From the NCBI GenBank assembly GCA_003243195.1, contig QFQI01000005.1, forward strand, positions 124,001 to 188,000: a DNA stretch of 64,000 nt. Reading direction: 5' to 3'. Positions 33,699-42,407 of the stretch are shown here, piece after piece. Origin of the DNA: Sphingomonas taxi. Its GTDB lineage: Bacteria > Pseudomonadota > Alphaproteobacteria > Sphingomonadales > Sphingomonadaceae. The notes beneath the pieces were generated by a model that was not told the DNA's origin, ran no database searches, and saw only the letters and a list, made by a program, of their open reading frames with translations. Both the position numbers and the translations under genes were made by a program. Each line of letters begins with the position of its first letter. Position 1 is the stretch's first letter.

Positions 33699-34928
33699 AT
33701 GTCGCAAGCCACCCGGATCCTCCTTTCGCTGCTGACCGGCCTGTCGGCGGGAATCGCGCTGGCGGCGTTCGCGCCGGCCGCCGTGCCGCGCACGGTGACG
33801 GTGGCGGAGCCGGTCGGGACCGCATGGCTGCACGGGTTGCAGATGACGATCGTGCCGCTGGTCGTCTCGCTGCTGGTCACGGGGGTCGCCGCCACCGCGG
33901 AGGCGGCAAAGGCCGGGCGGCTCGCCGGCCGCGCGATCGCGCTCTACGTCACCTTGCTGTTCTGCTCCGCGACGATCGCGGCTATGGTCACGCCGCTGAT
34001 CCTGGCGCTGGCGCCGCTGCCCGTCGCCTCCGCCACGGCATTGCGCGCGGCGCTGGTCGGCGCGAACGAGGTGCCGGCAGTGCCGCCGCTGGCCGAGTTC
34101 TTCGCCCGCATCGTGCCCACCAACATCGTCCAGGCCGCGGCGAGCGACGCCTTCCTGTCGCTCATCATCTTCACGCTGGTCTTCGCCTTCGCGATCGCAC
34201 GGATCGAGGCGGAGGGACGCGCGCTGCTGGTGCGCTTCTTCACCGCCGTGCGCGACACGATGCTGGTGGTGATCGACTGGGTGCTGTGGATCGCGCCGGC
34301 CGGAGTCTTCGCGCTGGCGCTGGTGGTCGGCGCGCGCGCCGGCACCGGCGCGTTCGGGGCGCTGGTCCACTACATCCTGGTCGTCACCAGCGTCGGTGTG
34401 GTGGTGACGGCGTTCGCCTATCCGCTGGCGCGGCTGGGCGCGCGACTGCCGCTCGGCGATTTCGCGCGCGCGGCGCTGCCGTCGCAGGCGGTGGCGATCA
34501 GCACGCAATCCTCGCTCGCCTCGGTGCCCGCGATGCTGGAAGGCGCGCGGTCGCTGGGGGTGCCGGTGGCCACCGCCGGCGTCACGCTGCCGCTCGCCGT
34601 CGCGATCTTCCGCGCAACCGGGCCGGCGATGAACCTGGCGGTGGCGATCTATGTCGCGACCTGGTTCGGCGTGCCGCTGTCTCCGGCCACACTGGCGATC
34701 GGCGTGGTGGTGGCGACGCTCACCTCATTGGGATCGGTCAGCCTGCCCGGCACGGTCAGCTACGTCAGCGCGATCGCGCCGATCGCGGGCACGATCGGCG
34801 CGCCGGTCGCGCCTTTGGGGTTGCTGGTCGCAGTGGAGACGATCCCGGACATCGTGCGCACCGTCGGCAACGTCACCATGGATCTGGCGACGACCGCGTG
34901 GCTGGGGCGGCGCGCGCCTAGGGAGTGA
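33699..34928 (+). CDS. Dicarboxylate/amino acid:cation symporter (DAACS family)
   Basis: 409 residues with eight membrane helices and two re-entrant hairpins. The serine-rich hairpin 1 is STQSSLASVPAM; the NMDGT-like motif of helix 7 is degenerate (ATGPAMNLAVAIY, so NLA in place of NMDGT). The family takes up C4-dicarboxylates or acidic amino acids with sodium or protons; the altered helix-7 motif means substrate is uncertain. The 3' end is overlapped on the other strand by the rarD frame. Confidence 0.85.
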   Translation: MSQATRILLSLLTGLSAGIALAAFAPAAVPRTVTVAEPVGTAWLHGLQMTIVPLVVSLLVTGVAATAEAAKAGRLAGRAIALYVTLLFCSATIAAMVTPLILALAPLPVASATALRAALVGANEVPAVPPLAEFFARIVPTNIVQAAASDAFLSLIIFTLVFAFAIARIEAEGRALLVRFFTAVRDTMLVVIDWVLWIAPAGVFALALVVGARAGTGAFGALVHYILVVTSVGVVVTAFAYPLARLGARLPLGDFARAALPSQAVAISTQSSLASVPAMLEGARSLGVPVATAGVTLPLAVAIFRATGPAMNLAVAIYVATWFGVPLSPATLAIGVVVATLTSLGSVSLPGTVSYVSAIAPIAGTIGAPVAPLGLLVAVETIPDIVRTVGNVTMDLATTAWLGRRAPRE

Positions 34929-35798
34929 CGCGCGCGCAGCCCGTGGACGGCTGCCGATCGCATAGAGCGCGCACCCGCCCCAGATCAGCGCGAAGGTCAC
35001 GATATGCACCGGGCGCAGCGGTTCGTGGAAGATCAGCACCGCCTCCAGGATCTGCAGCGTCGGCGCGATATATTGCAGCAGCCCCATCGTGGCGTAGCGC
35101 AAGCGGCGGGCGGCGGCGGCGAACATCAGCAGCGGCGCGGCGGTGACCGCGCCGGCCAGCACCAGCAGCACGTCGATCGTCACGCCGCGCCCGAACACCG
35201 GCGCGTCGCCGGTCAGCAGCACCGCCAGCGCCGGGCCGACTAGCAGCGCCGTCTCCACCGTCAGCCCGCCCAGCGCGTCGATCGCCGCCACCTTGCGCAG
35301 CAGCCCGTACAGACCGAACGAAACCGCCAGCGTCAGCGATATCCACAACGCGCCCCCGCCCGAAACCGCCATCACCGCCACGCCGACCGCGGCGACCGCC
35401 ACGGCCATCACCTGCACGCGCCCGATCCGCTCGCCCAGCACCACCATGCCCAGCGCGACATTGACCAGCGGATTGATGAAGTAACCGAGGCTCGCCTCCA
35501 GCACATGTCCGTTCTGGACCGACCAGATATAGACCATCCAGTTGACCGCGATCAGCGCGGCCGATCCGCACAGCAGCAACAGCGTGCGTCCGCGCGCGGC
35601 GGCGACGATCGCCGGTCCGCGCCGGATCGCCAGCACCACGCCCCCCAGCAGCAGCAGCGACCAGATCACGCGATGCGCCAGCACCTGCAACGCCGGCACG
35701 CCGTGCAACAGCCGCAGGTACAGCGGCAGCAATCCCCAGATCGCGTAGGCGCCAACGCCGAGCAGCAGGCCGGTGCGGGTGGAAGAGGCAGTGGTCAT
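34725..35798 (-). CDS. rarD: RarD-type EamA permease, with extended C-terminus overlapping the symporter gene
   Basis: 357 residues as read. Ten membrane helices of the DMT superfamily fill residues 8-288; the marks GVGAYAIWGLLPLYLRLL, LAHRVIWS, GYFINPLVNV and LQYIAPTLQ identify RarD. Normal RarD has about 300 residues; here no stop occurs after AIGSRP and the frame continues into antisense of the symporter, adding some 60 Arg/Asp-rich residues. The adjacent frame has a TAG at 34918, just past the symporter stop, so a one-base slip would give a normal protein. The start at 35798 is chosen over upstream codons to match the family N-terminus. Confidence 0.82.
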   Translation of the reverse strand: MTTASSTRTGLLLGVGAYAIWGLLPLYLRLLHGVPALQVLAHRVIWSLLLLGGVVLAIRRGPAIVAAARGRTLLLLCGSAALIAVNWMVYIWSVQNGHVLEASLGYFINPLVNVALGMVVLGERIGRVQVMAVAVAAVGVAVMAVSGGGALWISLTLAVSFGLYGLLRKVAAIDALGGLTVETALLVGPALAVLLTGDAPVFGRGVTIDVLLVLAGAVTAAPLLMFAAAARRLRYATMGLLQYIAPTLQILEAVLIFHEPLRPVHIVTFALIWGGCALYAIGSRPRAARASLPRRAPPQPRGRRQIHGDVADGAHDVRDRLHCDQQPQRRDRRADRARDRRDRADVADRAGQADRSQ

Positions 35799-36027
35799 GC
35801 GGCGCGCTGTCGCGGGTGGCGGCGCGCGAGGCAAGGGTGTGGGGTACGAACATCGTGTCGCCCCTCATATGATCGGACCAGTGCGGACGTCGGCTTTGCC
35901 CCCCAAGACAGTTTGAGACACGATAAGGGGTCTTGGCAGCGGTCCGCTCCGTGCCGGGACACGATTGGGGTGAAACAGAGGAAAGATTCGCACAGGCCGC
36001 GCTTTGCTTTACCAGCGTCGCGCCACC
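35799..36027. other. 229-base divergent region between rarD and recF with three GACACGAT octamers
   Basis: The octamer GACACGAT occurs at 35917-35924 and 35958-35965, and inverted at 35852-35859. A separate inverted repeat, CCAAGAC (35903-35909) with GTCTTGG (35930-35936), surrounds the second copy. Promoters for rarD and recF must be here; the repeats may be binding sites. Confidence 0.45.
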
Positions 36028-37071
36028 ATGCTGTCCCGCCTCGTCCTCACCGATTTCCGTAACCACCCGGCGATGACGCTGACGCCGGGCGCGGGGTTCG
36101 TGATCCTGACCGGCGCGAACGGCGCGGGGAAGACCAACGTGCTGGAGGCGGTGTCGCTGCTCGCCCCCGGCCGCGGACTGCGGCGCGCCGCGCTGCCGGA
36201 CATGGCGCGCAGCGACGGCGCGGGCGGCTTCGGGGTCGCCGCGACGCTGGCGGACGAGGTGACGCTGGCCACCGGCACGCTGGCGAGCGCGCCCGAGCGG
36301 CGGGTGGTGCGCATCAACGGCGCCGCCGCCGCCTCCACCGCACTGGCGGAACGGATCGCGGTGCTGTGGCTGACGCCGGCAATGGATCGGCTGTTCACCG
36401 AGGCGGCGGGCGGGCGACGCCGCTTCCTCGACCGGCTGACGCTGGCGCTGGAACCCGGCCATGCCCGGCACGGCGCGCGCTACGAAGCGGCGATGCGCGA
36501 CCGCAACCGCCTGCTGGCGCAGACGCCGCCCGACGGCGACTGGCTGGCGGCGGTGGAGGCGCAGATGGCGCGACACGGCGCGGCGCTGGACGGCGCGCGC
36601 CGCCGCACCGTCGCCGCGCTGGACGCGGCGCTCGCCGCCCAACCGCCCGGCGACGTCGCGCGCGCGCGCGTCGCGCTGGAGGGATGGAGCGGGGATGCCG
36701 CCGCGCTGGCCGACGCGCTGCGGCTGGGCCGAGCGCGCGATGCCGCTGCGGGCCGCACGCTCACCGGGCCGCATCGCGCCGACCTGATCGTCACCCATGT
36801 CGACAAGGGACGGCCGGCCGCCACCGCCTCCACCGGCGAGCAGAAGGCGCTGCTGCTCGGCATCGTGCTCGCGCATGCCGAACTGGTGGCGCGTCTGGCG
36901 GGCCGCGCGCCGGTGCTGCTGCTCGACGAAGTGGCCGCGCACCTCGATCCGGTACGCCGCGCCGCGCTGTTCGCCCGGCTCGCGCCGCTCGGACAGGTGT
37001 GGATGACCGGCACCGAGGCGGCGCTGTTCGACGCGGTCGCGCGCGACGCCGCGACGTGGATCGCCCTGTGA
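36028..37071 (+). CDS. recF: DNA replication and repair protein RecF
   Basis: 347 residues, SMC-like ATPase. N-terminal LVLTDFRNHP, Walker A LTGANGAGKTNVLEA, the RRFLDRLTLALEP segment, signature STGEQKALLLGIVLAHA and Walker B LLLDEVAAHLDP. RecF loads RecA at gapped DNA through RecOR. I start at the ATG at 36028, since the upstream TTG at 36004 adds non-homologous residues. In many bacteria recF sits between dnaN and gyrB; here gyrB follows after two MFS genes. Confidence 0.93.
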   Translation: MLSRLVLTDFRNHPAMTLTPGAGFVILTGANGAGKTNVLEAVSLLAPGRGLRRAALPDMARSDGAGGFGVAATLADEVTLATGTLASAPERRVVRINGAAAASTALAERIAVLWLTPAMDRLFTEAAGGRRRFLDRLTLALEPGHARHGARYEAAMRDRNRLLAQTPPDGDWLAAVEAQMARHGAALDGARRRTVAALDAALAAQPPGDVARARVALEGWSGDAAALADALRLGRARDAAAGRTLTGPHRADLIVTHVDKGRPAATASTGEQKALLLGIVLAHAELVARLAGRAPVLLLDEVAAHLDPVRRAALFARLAPLGQVWMTGTEAALFDAVARDAATWIAL

Positions 37072-37110
37072 CGCATGGTGACCGCGAATTGACGCGGGGT
37101 GACCGCGAAG
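37069..37110 (+). repeat. Two tandem 21-base direct repeats at the recF stop
   Basis: Unit 1 at 37069-37089 includes the recF stop; unit 2 is at 37090-37110. Both read TGACGCnnGGTGACCGCGAA, differing only at positions 7-8 and the last base. The 21-base period equals two helical turns, which suits a dimeric binding site for the downstream MFS genes, though chance duplication is possible. Confidence 0.6.
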
Positions 37111-37136
37111 CCGTTTCGCCCACAACCAATCGGCCC

Positions 37137-38453
37137 ATGCCGCGTTGTGATCGCCAACACCTTCATCGGGGACGATCCCGCCTGACCCAGCCCGCCCGCC
37201 CGACGCCCGATCGCCCCGCGCACGCCACGCTCGCCGAATGGCGCGCCGGTTGGCCGGTGGTGCTGGCGGCGATGCTCGGTGCGGGGCTGGGACCGGGGCT
37301 GTACCAGAATCTGTCCAGCCTGTTCACCCCGGGGCTGGAGGCGAGCTTCGGCTGGTCGCGGGGCGCGATCGCCACCGCCGCCGGACTGGCGCTGGGCGCG
37401 GCGGTGGTCGCGCCGCTGGTCGGGCGGGTCGCCGACCGGATCGGCGTGCGTCCGGTGATCGTCGTCTCCATGCTGCTGCTGGGGGTCGCCTATCTGTGGC
37501 TGGCGGCGATGGGCATGAACGGCGGCCGCGCGATCTGGCGCTATCAACTGGGCGTCGTGCTGCTGGTGCTGGCGCTGCCGGGGACCAGCAGCCTGGCCTA
37601 TGGCAAGCTGATCGCCGCGCGCTTCCGGCGCGGACGCGGGCTGGCGCTGGCGCTCGGCACGTCCGGGCTGGCGCTGGTCACGCTGGTCGCGGCGCCGGTG
37701 ATCGGGCAGGTGATCGCGCGCTCGGGCTGGCGCGCCGGCTTCGTGGCGCTTGCGGCGGGCGCAGTGGTGCTGGCGCTGCCGCTGATCGTGCTGGCGCTGC
37801 GGCTGCGCCCCGCGGAGCCCACCCTCGCGCTGTCGCCGCTGGTCGAACTGACCGGCGTGGATGCGGGCCGTGCTCGGCGCGACCGGCGCTTCTGGATCCT
37901 GGTCGCCTCCGCCTGGCTCATCAACGCCGCCACCACCGGCTTCATCACGCAACTGGTGCCGATCGGGATTGAACTGGGGGTGGAACCATCGCGCGCGGCG
38001 CTGCTGCTCACCAGTTTCGCATCGAGCGCGATCGCCGGGCGGCTGCTGGTCGGCTGGCTGATCGACCGGCTGCGTCCGCAGCCGGTCGCCGCGGCCTTCG
38101 CGCTCGTCTCCGCCGCCGCCTTTGCCCTGCTGGCGTTCGCGCCCGGCGGGCTGGGCGTATTGCTGGTGCTGGTGTTCCTGGCCGGCCTGATGAACGGCGC
38201 GGAGAACGACCTGCTGCCCTATTTCGCCGCGCGGCTGTTCGGGCTGCGCGCCTATGCGGAAATCTATGGCAGCGCTATGCCGATCGCGATCACCGGCAGC
38301 GCGATCGGCATCATCGGCTTCGGGCGGCTGCACGACATGTCGGGGGGATATGGCGCGGCACTGGCGCTGGGCGGCGCGGCGCTGCTGCTGGCGGCGGTCT
38401 GCTTCCTGATCCTGCCGGAACGGATGGATGACGCCGCCGCCGCGTCCGGTTAG
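37137..38453 (+). CDS. MFS transporter, first of two tandem paralogues
   Basis: 438 residues, twelve membrane helices. Marks: the loop 2-3 MFS motif GRVADRIGVRP near 100, GPGLYQNLSSLFTPGLE at the first helix, and the C-terminal LMNGAENDLLPYFAARLFGLRAYAEIYG. These match the monocarboxylate/OFA-like MFS group. Substrate unknown. The N-terminal 35 residues are hydrophilic and Arg-rich, so the real start may be later, but no better start codon is visible. The paralogue at 38464 shares most motifs. Confidence 0.8.
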   Translation: MPRCDRQHLHRGRSRLTQPARPTPDRPAHATLAEWRAGWPVVLAAMLGAGLGPGLYQNLSSLFTPGLEASFGWSRGAIATAAGLALGAAVVAPLVGRVADRIGVRPVIVVSMLLLGVAYLWLAAMGMNGGRAIWRYQLGVVLLVLALPGTSSLAYGKLIAARFRRGRGLALALGTSGLALVTLVAAPVIGQVIARSGWRAGFVALAAGAVVLALPLIVLALRLRPAEPTLALSPLVELTGVDAGRARRDRRFWILVASAWLINAATTGFITQLVPIGIELGVEPSRAALLLTSFASSAIAGRLLVGWLIDRLRPQPVAAAFALVSAAAFALLAFAPGGLGVLLVLVFLAGLMNGAENDLLPYFAARLFGLRAYAEIYGSAMPIAITGSAIGIIGFGRLHDMSGGYGAALALGGAALLLAAVCFLILPERMDDAAAASG

Positions 38454-38463
38454 CAATGGGCCG

Positions 38464-39690
38464 ATGCAGCATGCGAATCGGAGCGTCACCCGTGCCGAAT
38501 GGCGCCGCGGCTGGCCGGTGGTGCTGGGCGCGCTGATCGGCATCGGGGCCGGCCCGGGCCTGTTCCAGAACCTGTCGAGCCTGTTCATCCCGGGGCTGGT
38601 CGCCGAATTCGGCTGGACGCGCGGCGAGATCGCCACCGCCAGCGGACTGGGCATATTGGGCAGCCTGGTCGCGCCGCTGCTGGGGCGGATCGCGGACCGC
38701 GTCGGCGTGCGCCCGGTGATCGCCGGCTGCATGCTGCTGCTGGGCGGCGCCTATCTGGGTCTGGCGCACATGACCGGCGACATCTGGCAATATCATCTGC
38801 TCGTGCTGTGCCTGGCGGCCACCGTGTCGGGCACCAGCTCGGTGGTCTATGGCCGGCTGATCGCGGGGATGTTCCACCTGCATCGCGGGCTGGCGCTGGG
38901 CATCGCGACCTCCGGCCTGCCGCTCACCACGCTGCTGCTGCCACCGGCGCTGGTGGCGGTGATTGCGGGCCATGGCTGGCGCGGCGGGTTCGTGGCGCTG
39001 GCGATCTTCGCCACGCTGGTCGCGCTGCCCGTCGCGCTGCTGGCGATCCGCCATGCCGACGCCGCCCCGACGCGCCACGACCGCGACGGGATGGCGGAGG
39101 GCGCCACCGCGCGCGCGGCGCGGCGCGACGCGCGCTTCTGGCGGCTGGCGCTGACCGGCTTCTGCGTCAATCTGGCGACGATCGGCTTCGTCACGCAACT
39201 GGTGCCGTTCGGCGTCGACCACGGCCTGTCCGCCGGCGATGCCGCGCTGCTGCTGGTGTCGTTCGGCGCGTCGCAGATCGTCGCCCGGCTGACGGTCGGC
39301 GCGCTGGTCGATCGCGGTTCGCCACAGCGGATCGCCGCCACCGTCTCGGCGCTGTCGGCGGCGGGGTTCGCGCTGCTCCAGACCGGGCAGCCGGGTTTCG
39401 CGCTGCTGGTGGCCGCGGTGTTCCTGGCCGGGTTGATGAACGGCGCGGAAAATGATCTGCTGCCGTTCTTCACCGCGCGGCTGTTCGGCCTGCGCGCTTA
39501 TGGCGAAATCTACGGCACGCTGATCGTGATCGCGCTGGCCGGCACCGCGACGGGCGTGGTCGGCTTCGGCCGGCTGCACGACGCGACGGGCGGCGACGCG
39601 GTCGCGCTGGGCATCGCCGCCGCCGCGCTGGTGACCGCGGCGCTACTGTTCCTCTCGCTCACCGACCGCGCGCCGCCGGCCGCGCATTGA
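38464..39690 (+). CDS. MFS transporter, second tandem paralogue
   Basis: 408 residues, twelve membrane helices. It matches the preceding protein along its length (WRRGWPVVLGALIGIGAGPG against WRAGWPVVLAAMLGAGLGPG; LMNGAENDLLPFFTARLFGLRAYGEIYG), clear evidence of tandem duplication. An alternative ATG at 38428 would overlap the upstream gene. Ends 42 bases before gyrB. No substrate can be inferred. Confidence 0.83.
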   Translation: MQHANRSVTRAEWRRGWPVVLGALIGIGAGPGLFQNLSSLFIPGLVAEFGWTRGEIATASGLGILGSLVAPLLGRIADRVGVRPVIAGCMLLLGGAYLGLAHMTGDIWQYHLLVLCLAATVSGTSSVVYGRLIAGMFHLHRGLALGIATSGLPLTTLLLPPALVAVIAGHGWRGGFVALAIFATLVALPVALLAIRHADAAPTRHDRDGMAEGATARAARRDARFWRLALTGFCVNLATIGFVTQLVPFGVDHGLSAGDAALLLVSFGASQIVARLTVGALVDRGSPQRIAATVSALSAAGFALLQTGQPGFALLVAAVFLAGLMNGAENDLLPFFTARLFGLRAYGEIYGTLIVIALAGTATGVVGFGRLHDATGGDAVALGIAAAALVTAALLFLSLTDRAPPAAH

Positions 39691-39732
39691 GCCGCGCCGG
39701 TTTCGCTTCCGTTACGGGGCGCGCCTGCCTAT

Positions 39733-42237
39733 ATGATCGCCATGGCAGAACAGCAGAATACCAGTGAATATGGCGCCTCCTCGATCAAGGTGCTGAAGGG
39801 CCTGGACGCGGTGCGCAAGCGTCCGGGGATGTACATCGGCGATACCGACGACGGCTCGGGCCTGCACCACATGGTGTTCGAGGTGAGCGACAATGCCATC
39901 GACGAGGCGCTGGCCGGACATTGCGACCGGATCGACATCGTGCTGAACGCCGATGGATCGGTGTCGGTCACCGACAATGGCCGCGGCATCCCGACCGGCA
40001 TCCACCCCGAGGAGGGCGTGTCGGCGGCGGAGGTCATCATGACCCAGCTCCACGCCGGCGGCAAGTTCGAGAACACCAGCGACGACAATGCCTACAAGGT
40101 GTCGGGCGGGCTGCACGGCGTCGGCGTGTCGGTGGTCAACGCGCTGTCGGAGTTCCTGGACCTGACGATCTGGCGCGATGGCGAGGAGCATTACATGCGC
40201 TTCGCCCACGGCGACGCGGTGGCGCCGCTGAAGGTGGTCGGCCCGGCCGAAGGCAAGAAGGGCACGCGCGTCACCTTCCTCCCCTCGCCCGCCACCTTCA
40301 AGATCGTGGAGTTCGATTTCGACAAGCTGGAGCATCGCTATCGCGAGCTGGCGTTCCTCAATTCCGGCGTGCGGCTGTTCCTGACCGATGCGCGGCATGA
40401 GGAGCCGAAATCGGTGGAGCTGTTCTACGAAGGCGGGATCGCGGCGTTCGTAAAATGGCTGGATCGCAACAAGCAGCCGTTGTTCCCCGATCCGATCTCC
40501 GTCACCGGCTTGCGCGACCAGATCGGCATCGACGTCGCGCTGGAATGGAACGACAGCTATTACGAGAACGTCCTCGCCTTCACCAACAACATCCCGCAGC
40601 GCGACGGCGGGACGCACATCGCCGCGTTCCGCGCCGCGCTGACCCGCACGCTCAACAATTACGCGGAGAAATCGGGGCTGTTGAAGAAGGAGAAGGTGTC
40701 GCTGACCGGCGACGACATGCGTGAGGGGCTGACCGCGATCGTCTCGGTCAAGCTGCCCGATCCCAAGTTCAGCAGCCAGACCAAGGACAAGCTGGTATCC
40801 TCCGAGGTGCGTCAGCCGCTCGAAAGCCTGATGGCCGACAAGATGGCGGAATGGCTGGAGGAAAATCCGCAGCACGCGCGCGCGATCATCGGCAAGGTGA
40901 TCGACGCCGCCGCCGCGCGCGAGGCCGCGAAGAAGGCGCGTGAGTTGACGCGGCGCAAGGGCGTGATGGATATCGCCAGCCTGCCCGGCAAGCTGGCCGA
41001 CTGCCAGGAGCGCGACCCCGCCAAGTCCGAACTGTTCCTGGTCGAAGGCGATTCCGCCGGCGGTTCGGCGAAGCAGGGCCGCGACCGCCATTTCCAGGCG
41101 ATCCTGCCCCTGCGCGGCAAGATCCTGAACGTCGAACGCGCGCGCTTCGACCGCATGCTCGGCTCGCGCGAGATCGGCACGCTGATCCAGGCGATGGGCA
41201 CCGGCATCGGCCGTGACGATTTCAACCTGGCGAAGCTGCGCTATCACAAGGTCGTCATCATGACCGACGCCGACGTCGATGGCGCACATATCCGCACGCT
41301 GCTGCTGACGTTCTTCTATCGCCAGATGCCCGAGATCATCGAGGCCGGGCACCTCTATATCGCGCAGCCGCCGCTCTACAAGGCGACCAAGGGCCGGTCC
41401 GAAGTGTATCTGAAGGACGACCACGCGCTCGACGATTATCTCGTCGATGGCGGGCTGGCCGCGATGGCGCTGGAGCGGGGCGGCGAGTTGCTGACCGGCG
41501 CGCACCTGCGCCCGCTGGTCGAGCATGCGCGACGGATGCGCACGCTGATGCGCTACGTGCCGCGCCGCTACGATCCGGTCATCATCGAGGCGCTGGCGCT
41601 GGGCGGCGCGCTCGACCCCGAGGCACCGCGCGACGCTAAGGTGGCGGCGGTGGCCGAGGTGACGCGCCGGCTCGACCAGGGCGATACCGAGGCGACATGG
41701 AGCGCGCGGCTCACCGAGGATGGCAGCATCCATTTCGAGCGGCTGTGGCGCGGCGTGACCGACCATCATATCGTCGAGGCGGCGTTCCTCACCTCCGCCG
41801 AGGGGCGCAAGCTGCACACGCTGGCCAGCGAACAGGCCGAGACGTTCGCGCATGCCGCCAAGCTGGTGCCGGTGAAGAACGCGCCCGTGCCCGACGCGCC
41901 GGCCGACGCGCTTCCCACCGACGAGGAGGGCGAGGAGACGGTGACGGTCGGTCGCGGCCAGTCGCTCGTCGCGCGCCCGTCGCAACTGCTCGACGCGATC
42001 CTCGCCGCCGGGCGCAAGGGGCTGGCGATCCAGCGCTACAAGGGGCTGGGCGAGATGAACGCCGAGCAATTGTGGGAAACCACGCTCGATCCATCCAACC
42101 GCACGATGCTGAAGGTCGCGATCGAACAGGCCGATGTCGCGGACGAAATCTTTACCCGGCTGATGGGCGATGTGGTGGAGCCGCGCCGCGAGTTCATCCA
42201 GGAGAACGCGCTGAGCGTCGCCAATCTCGACGTGTAG
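39733..42237 (+). CDS. gyrB: DNA gyrase subunit B
   Basis: 834 residues. GHKL ATPase with VLEGLDAVRKRPGMYIGD-like start (VLKGLDAVRKRPGMYIG), DNAIDEALAGHCD, DNGRGIP and GGLHGVGVSVVNALS; transducer; TOPRIM with LFLVEGDSAGGSAKQGRDR and TDADVDGAHIRTLLL; C-terminal RYKGLGEMNAEQLWETT. With GyrA it negatively supercoils DNA. Met4 at 39742 is an alternative start. The 834-residue length includes an inserted segment after TOPRIM, usual for alphaproteobacteria. Confidence 0.97.
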   Translation: MIAMAEQQNTSEYGASSIKVLKGLDAVRKRPGMYIGDTDDGSGLHHMVFEVSDNAIDEALAGHCDRIDIVLNADGSVSVTDNGRGIPTGIHPEEGVSAAEVIMTQLHAGGKFENTSDDNAYKVSGGLHGVGVSVVNALSEFLDLTIWRDGEEHYMRFAHGDAVAPLKVVGPAEGKKGTRVTFLPSPATFKIVEFDFDKLEHRYRELAFLNSGVRLFLTDARHEEPKSVELFYEGGIAAFVKWLDRNKQPLFPDPISVTGLRDQIGIDVALEWNDSYYENVLAFTNNIPQRDGGTHIAAFRAALTRTLNNYAEKSGLLKKEKVSLTGDDMREGLTAIVSVKLPDPKFSSQTKDKLVSSEVRQPLESLMADKMAEWLEENPQHARAIIGKVIDAAAAREAAKKARELTRRKGVMDIASLPGKLADCQERDPAKSELFLVEGDSAGGSAKQGRDRHFQAILPLRGKILNVERARFDRMLGSREIGTLIQAMGTGIGRDDFNLAKLRYHKVVIMTDADVDGAHIRTLLLTFFYRQMPEIIEAGHLYIAQPPLYKATKGRSEVYLKDDHALDDYLVDGGLAAMALERGGELLTGAHLRPLVEHARRMRTLMRYVPRRYDPVIIEALALGGALDPEAPRDAKVAAVAEVTRRLDQGDTEATWSARLTEDGSIHFERLWRGVTDHHIVEAAFLTSAEGRKLHTLASEQAETFAHAAKLVPVKNAPVPDAPADALPTDEEGEETVTVGRGQSLVARPSQLLDAILAAGRKGLAIQRYKGLGEMNAEQLWETTLDPSNRTMLKVAIEQADVADEIFTRLMGDVVEPRREFIQENALSVANLDV

Positions 42238-42253
42238 CGCGTCACGGCACGAC

Positions 42254-42289
42254 GGGATCGACCGCCGCGTCATTGGCGGCGGCGATCCC
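42254..42289 (+). terminator. Hairpin after gyrB
   Basis: GGGATCG-A-CCGCCG (42254-42267) pairs with CGGCGG-CGATCCC (42277-42289): a 13-base-pair stem with one bulged A and a 9-base loop, 17 bases past the gyrB stop. No T-run. The rest of the gap to 42407 holds a 14-base palindrome GGCGCGATCGCGCC (42318-42331). Confidence 0.55.
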
Positions 42290-42407
42290 GGCATGGCGGA
42301 GGCCCCGGCGTGGCGGGGGCGCGATCGCGCCAGACCCCGGCTCCGGCCGGGACCGCCGGCGGCGTTCGGAGCATACCGGCGAAGCACGCGTGCCAGGCCG
42401 GCGCCGG

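Noticed and set aside
34918..37125. A 735-codon minus-strand frame across rarD and recF
   Set aside because: Only its last 20 codons are of interest, as the alternative rarD end; the rest is antisense to recF or out of frame with rarD.
42318..42331. GGCGCGATCGCGCC perfect palindrome as a regulatory site
   Set aside because: GCGATCGC-type palindromes are frequent in such genomes and it lies between convergent gene ends.
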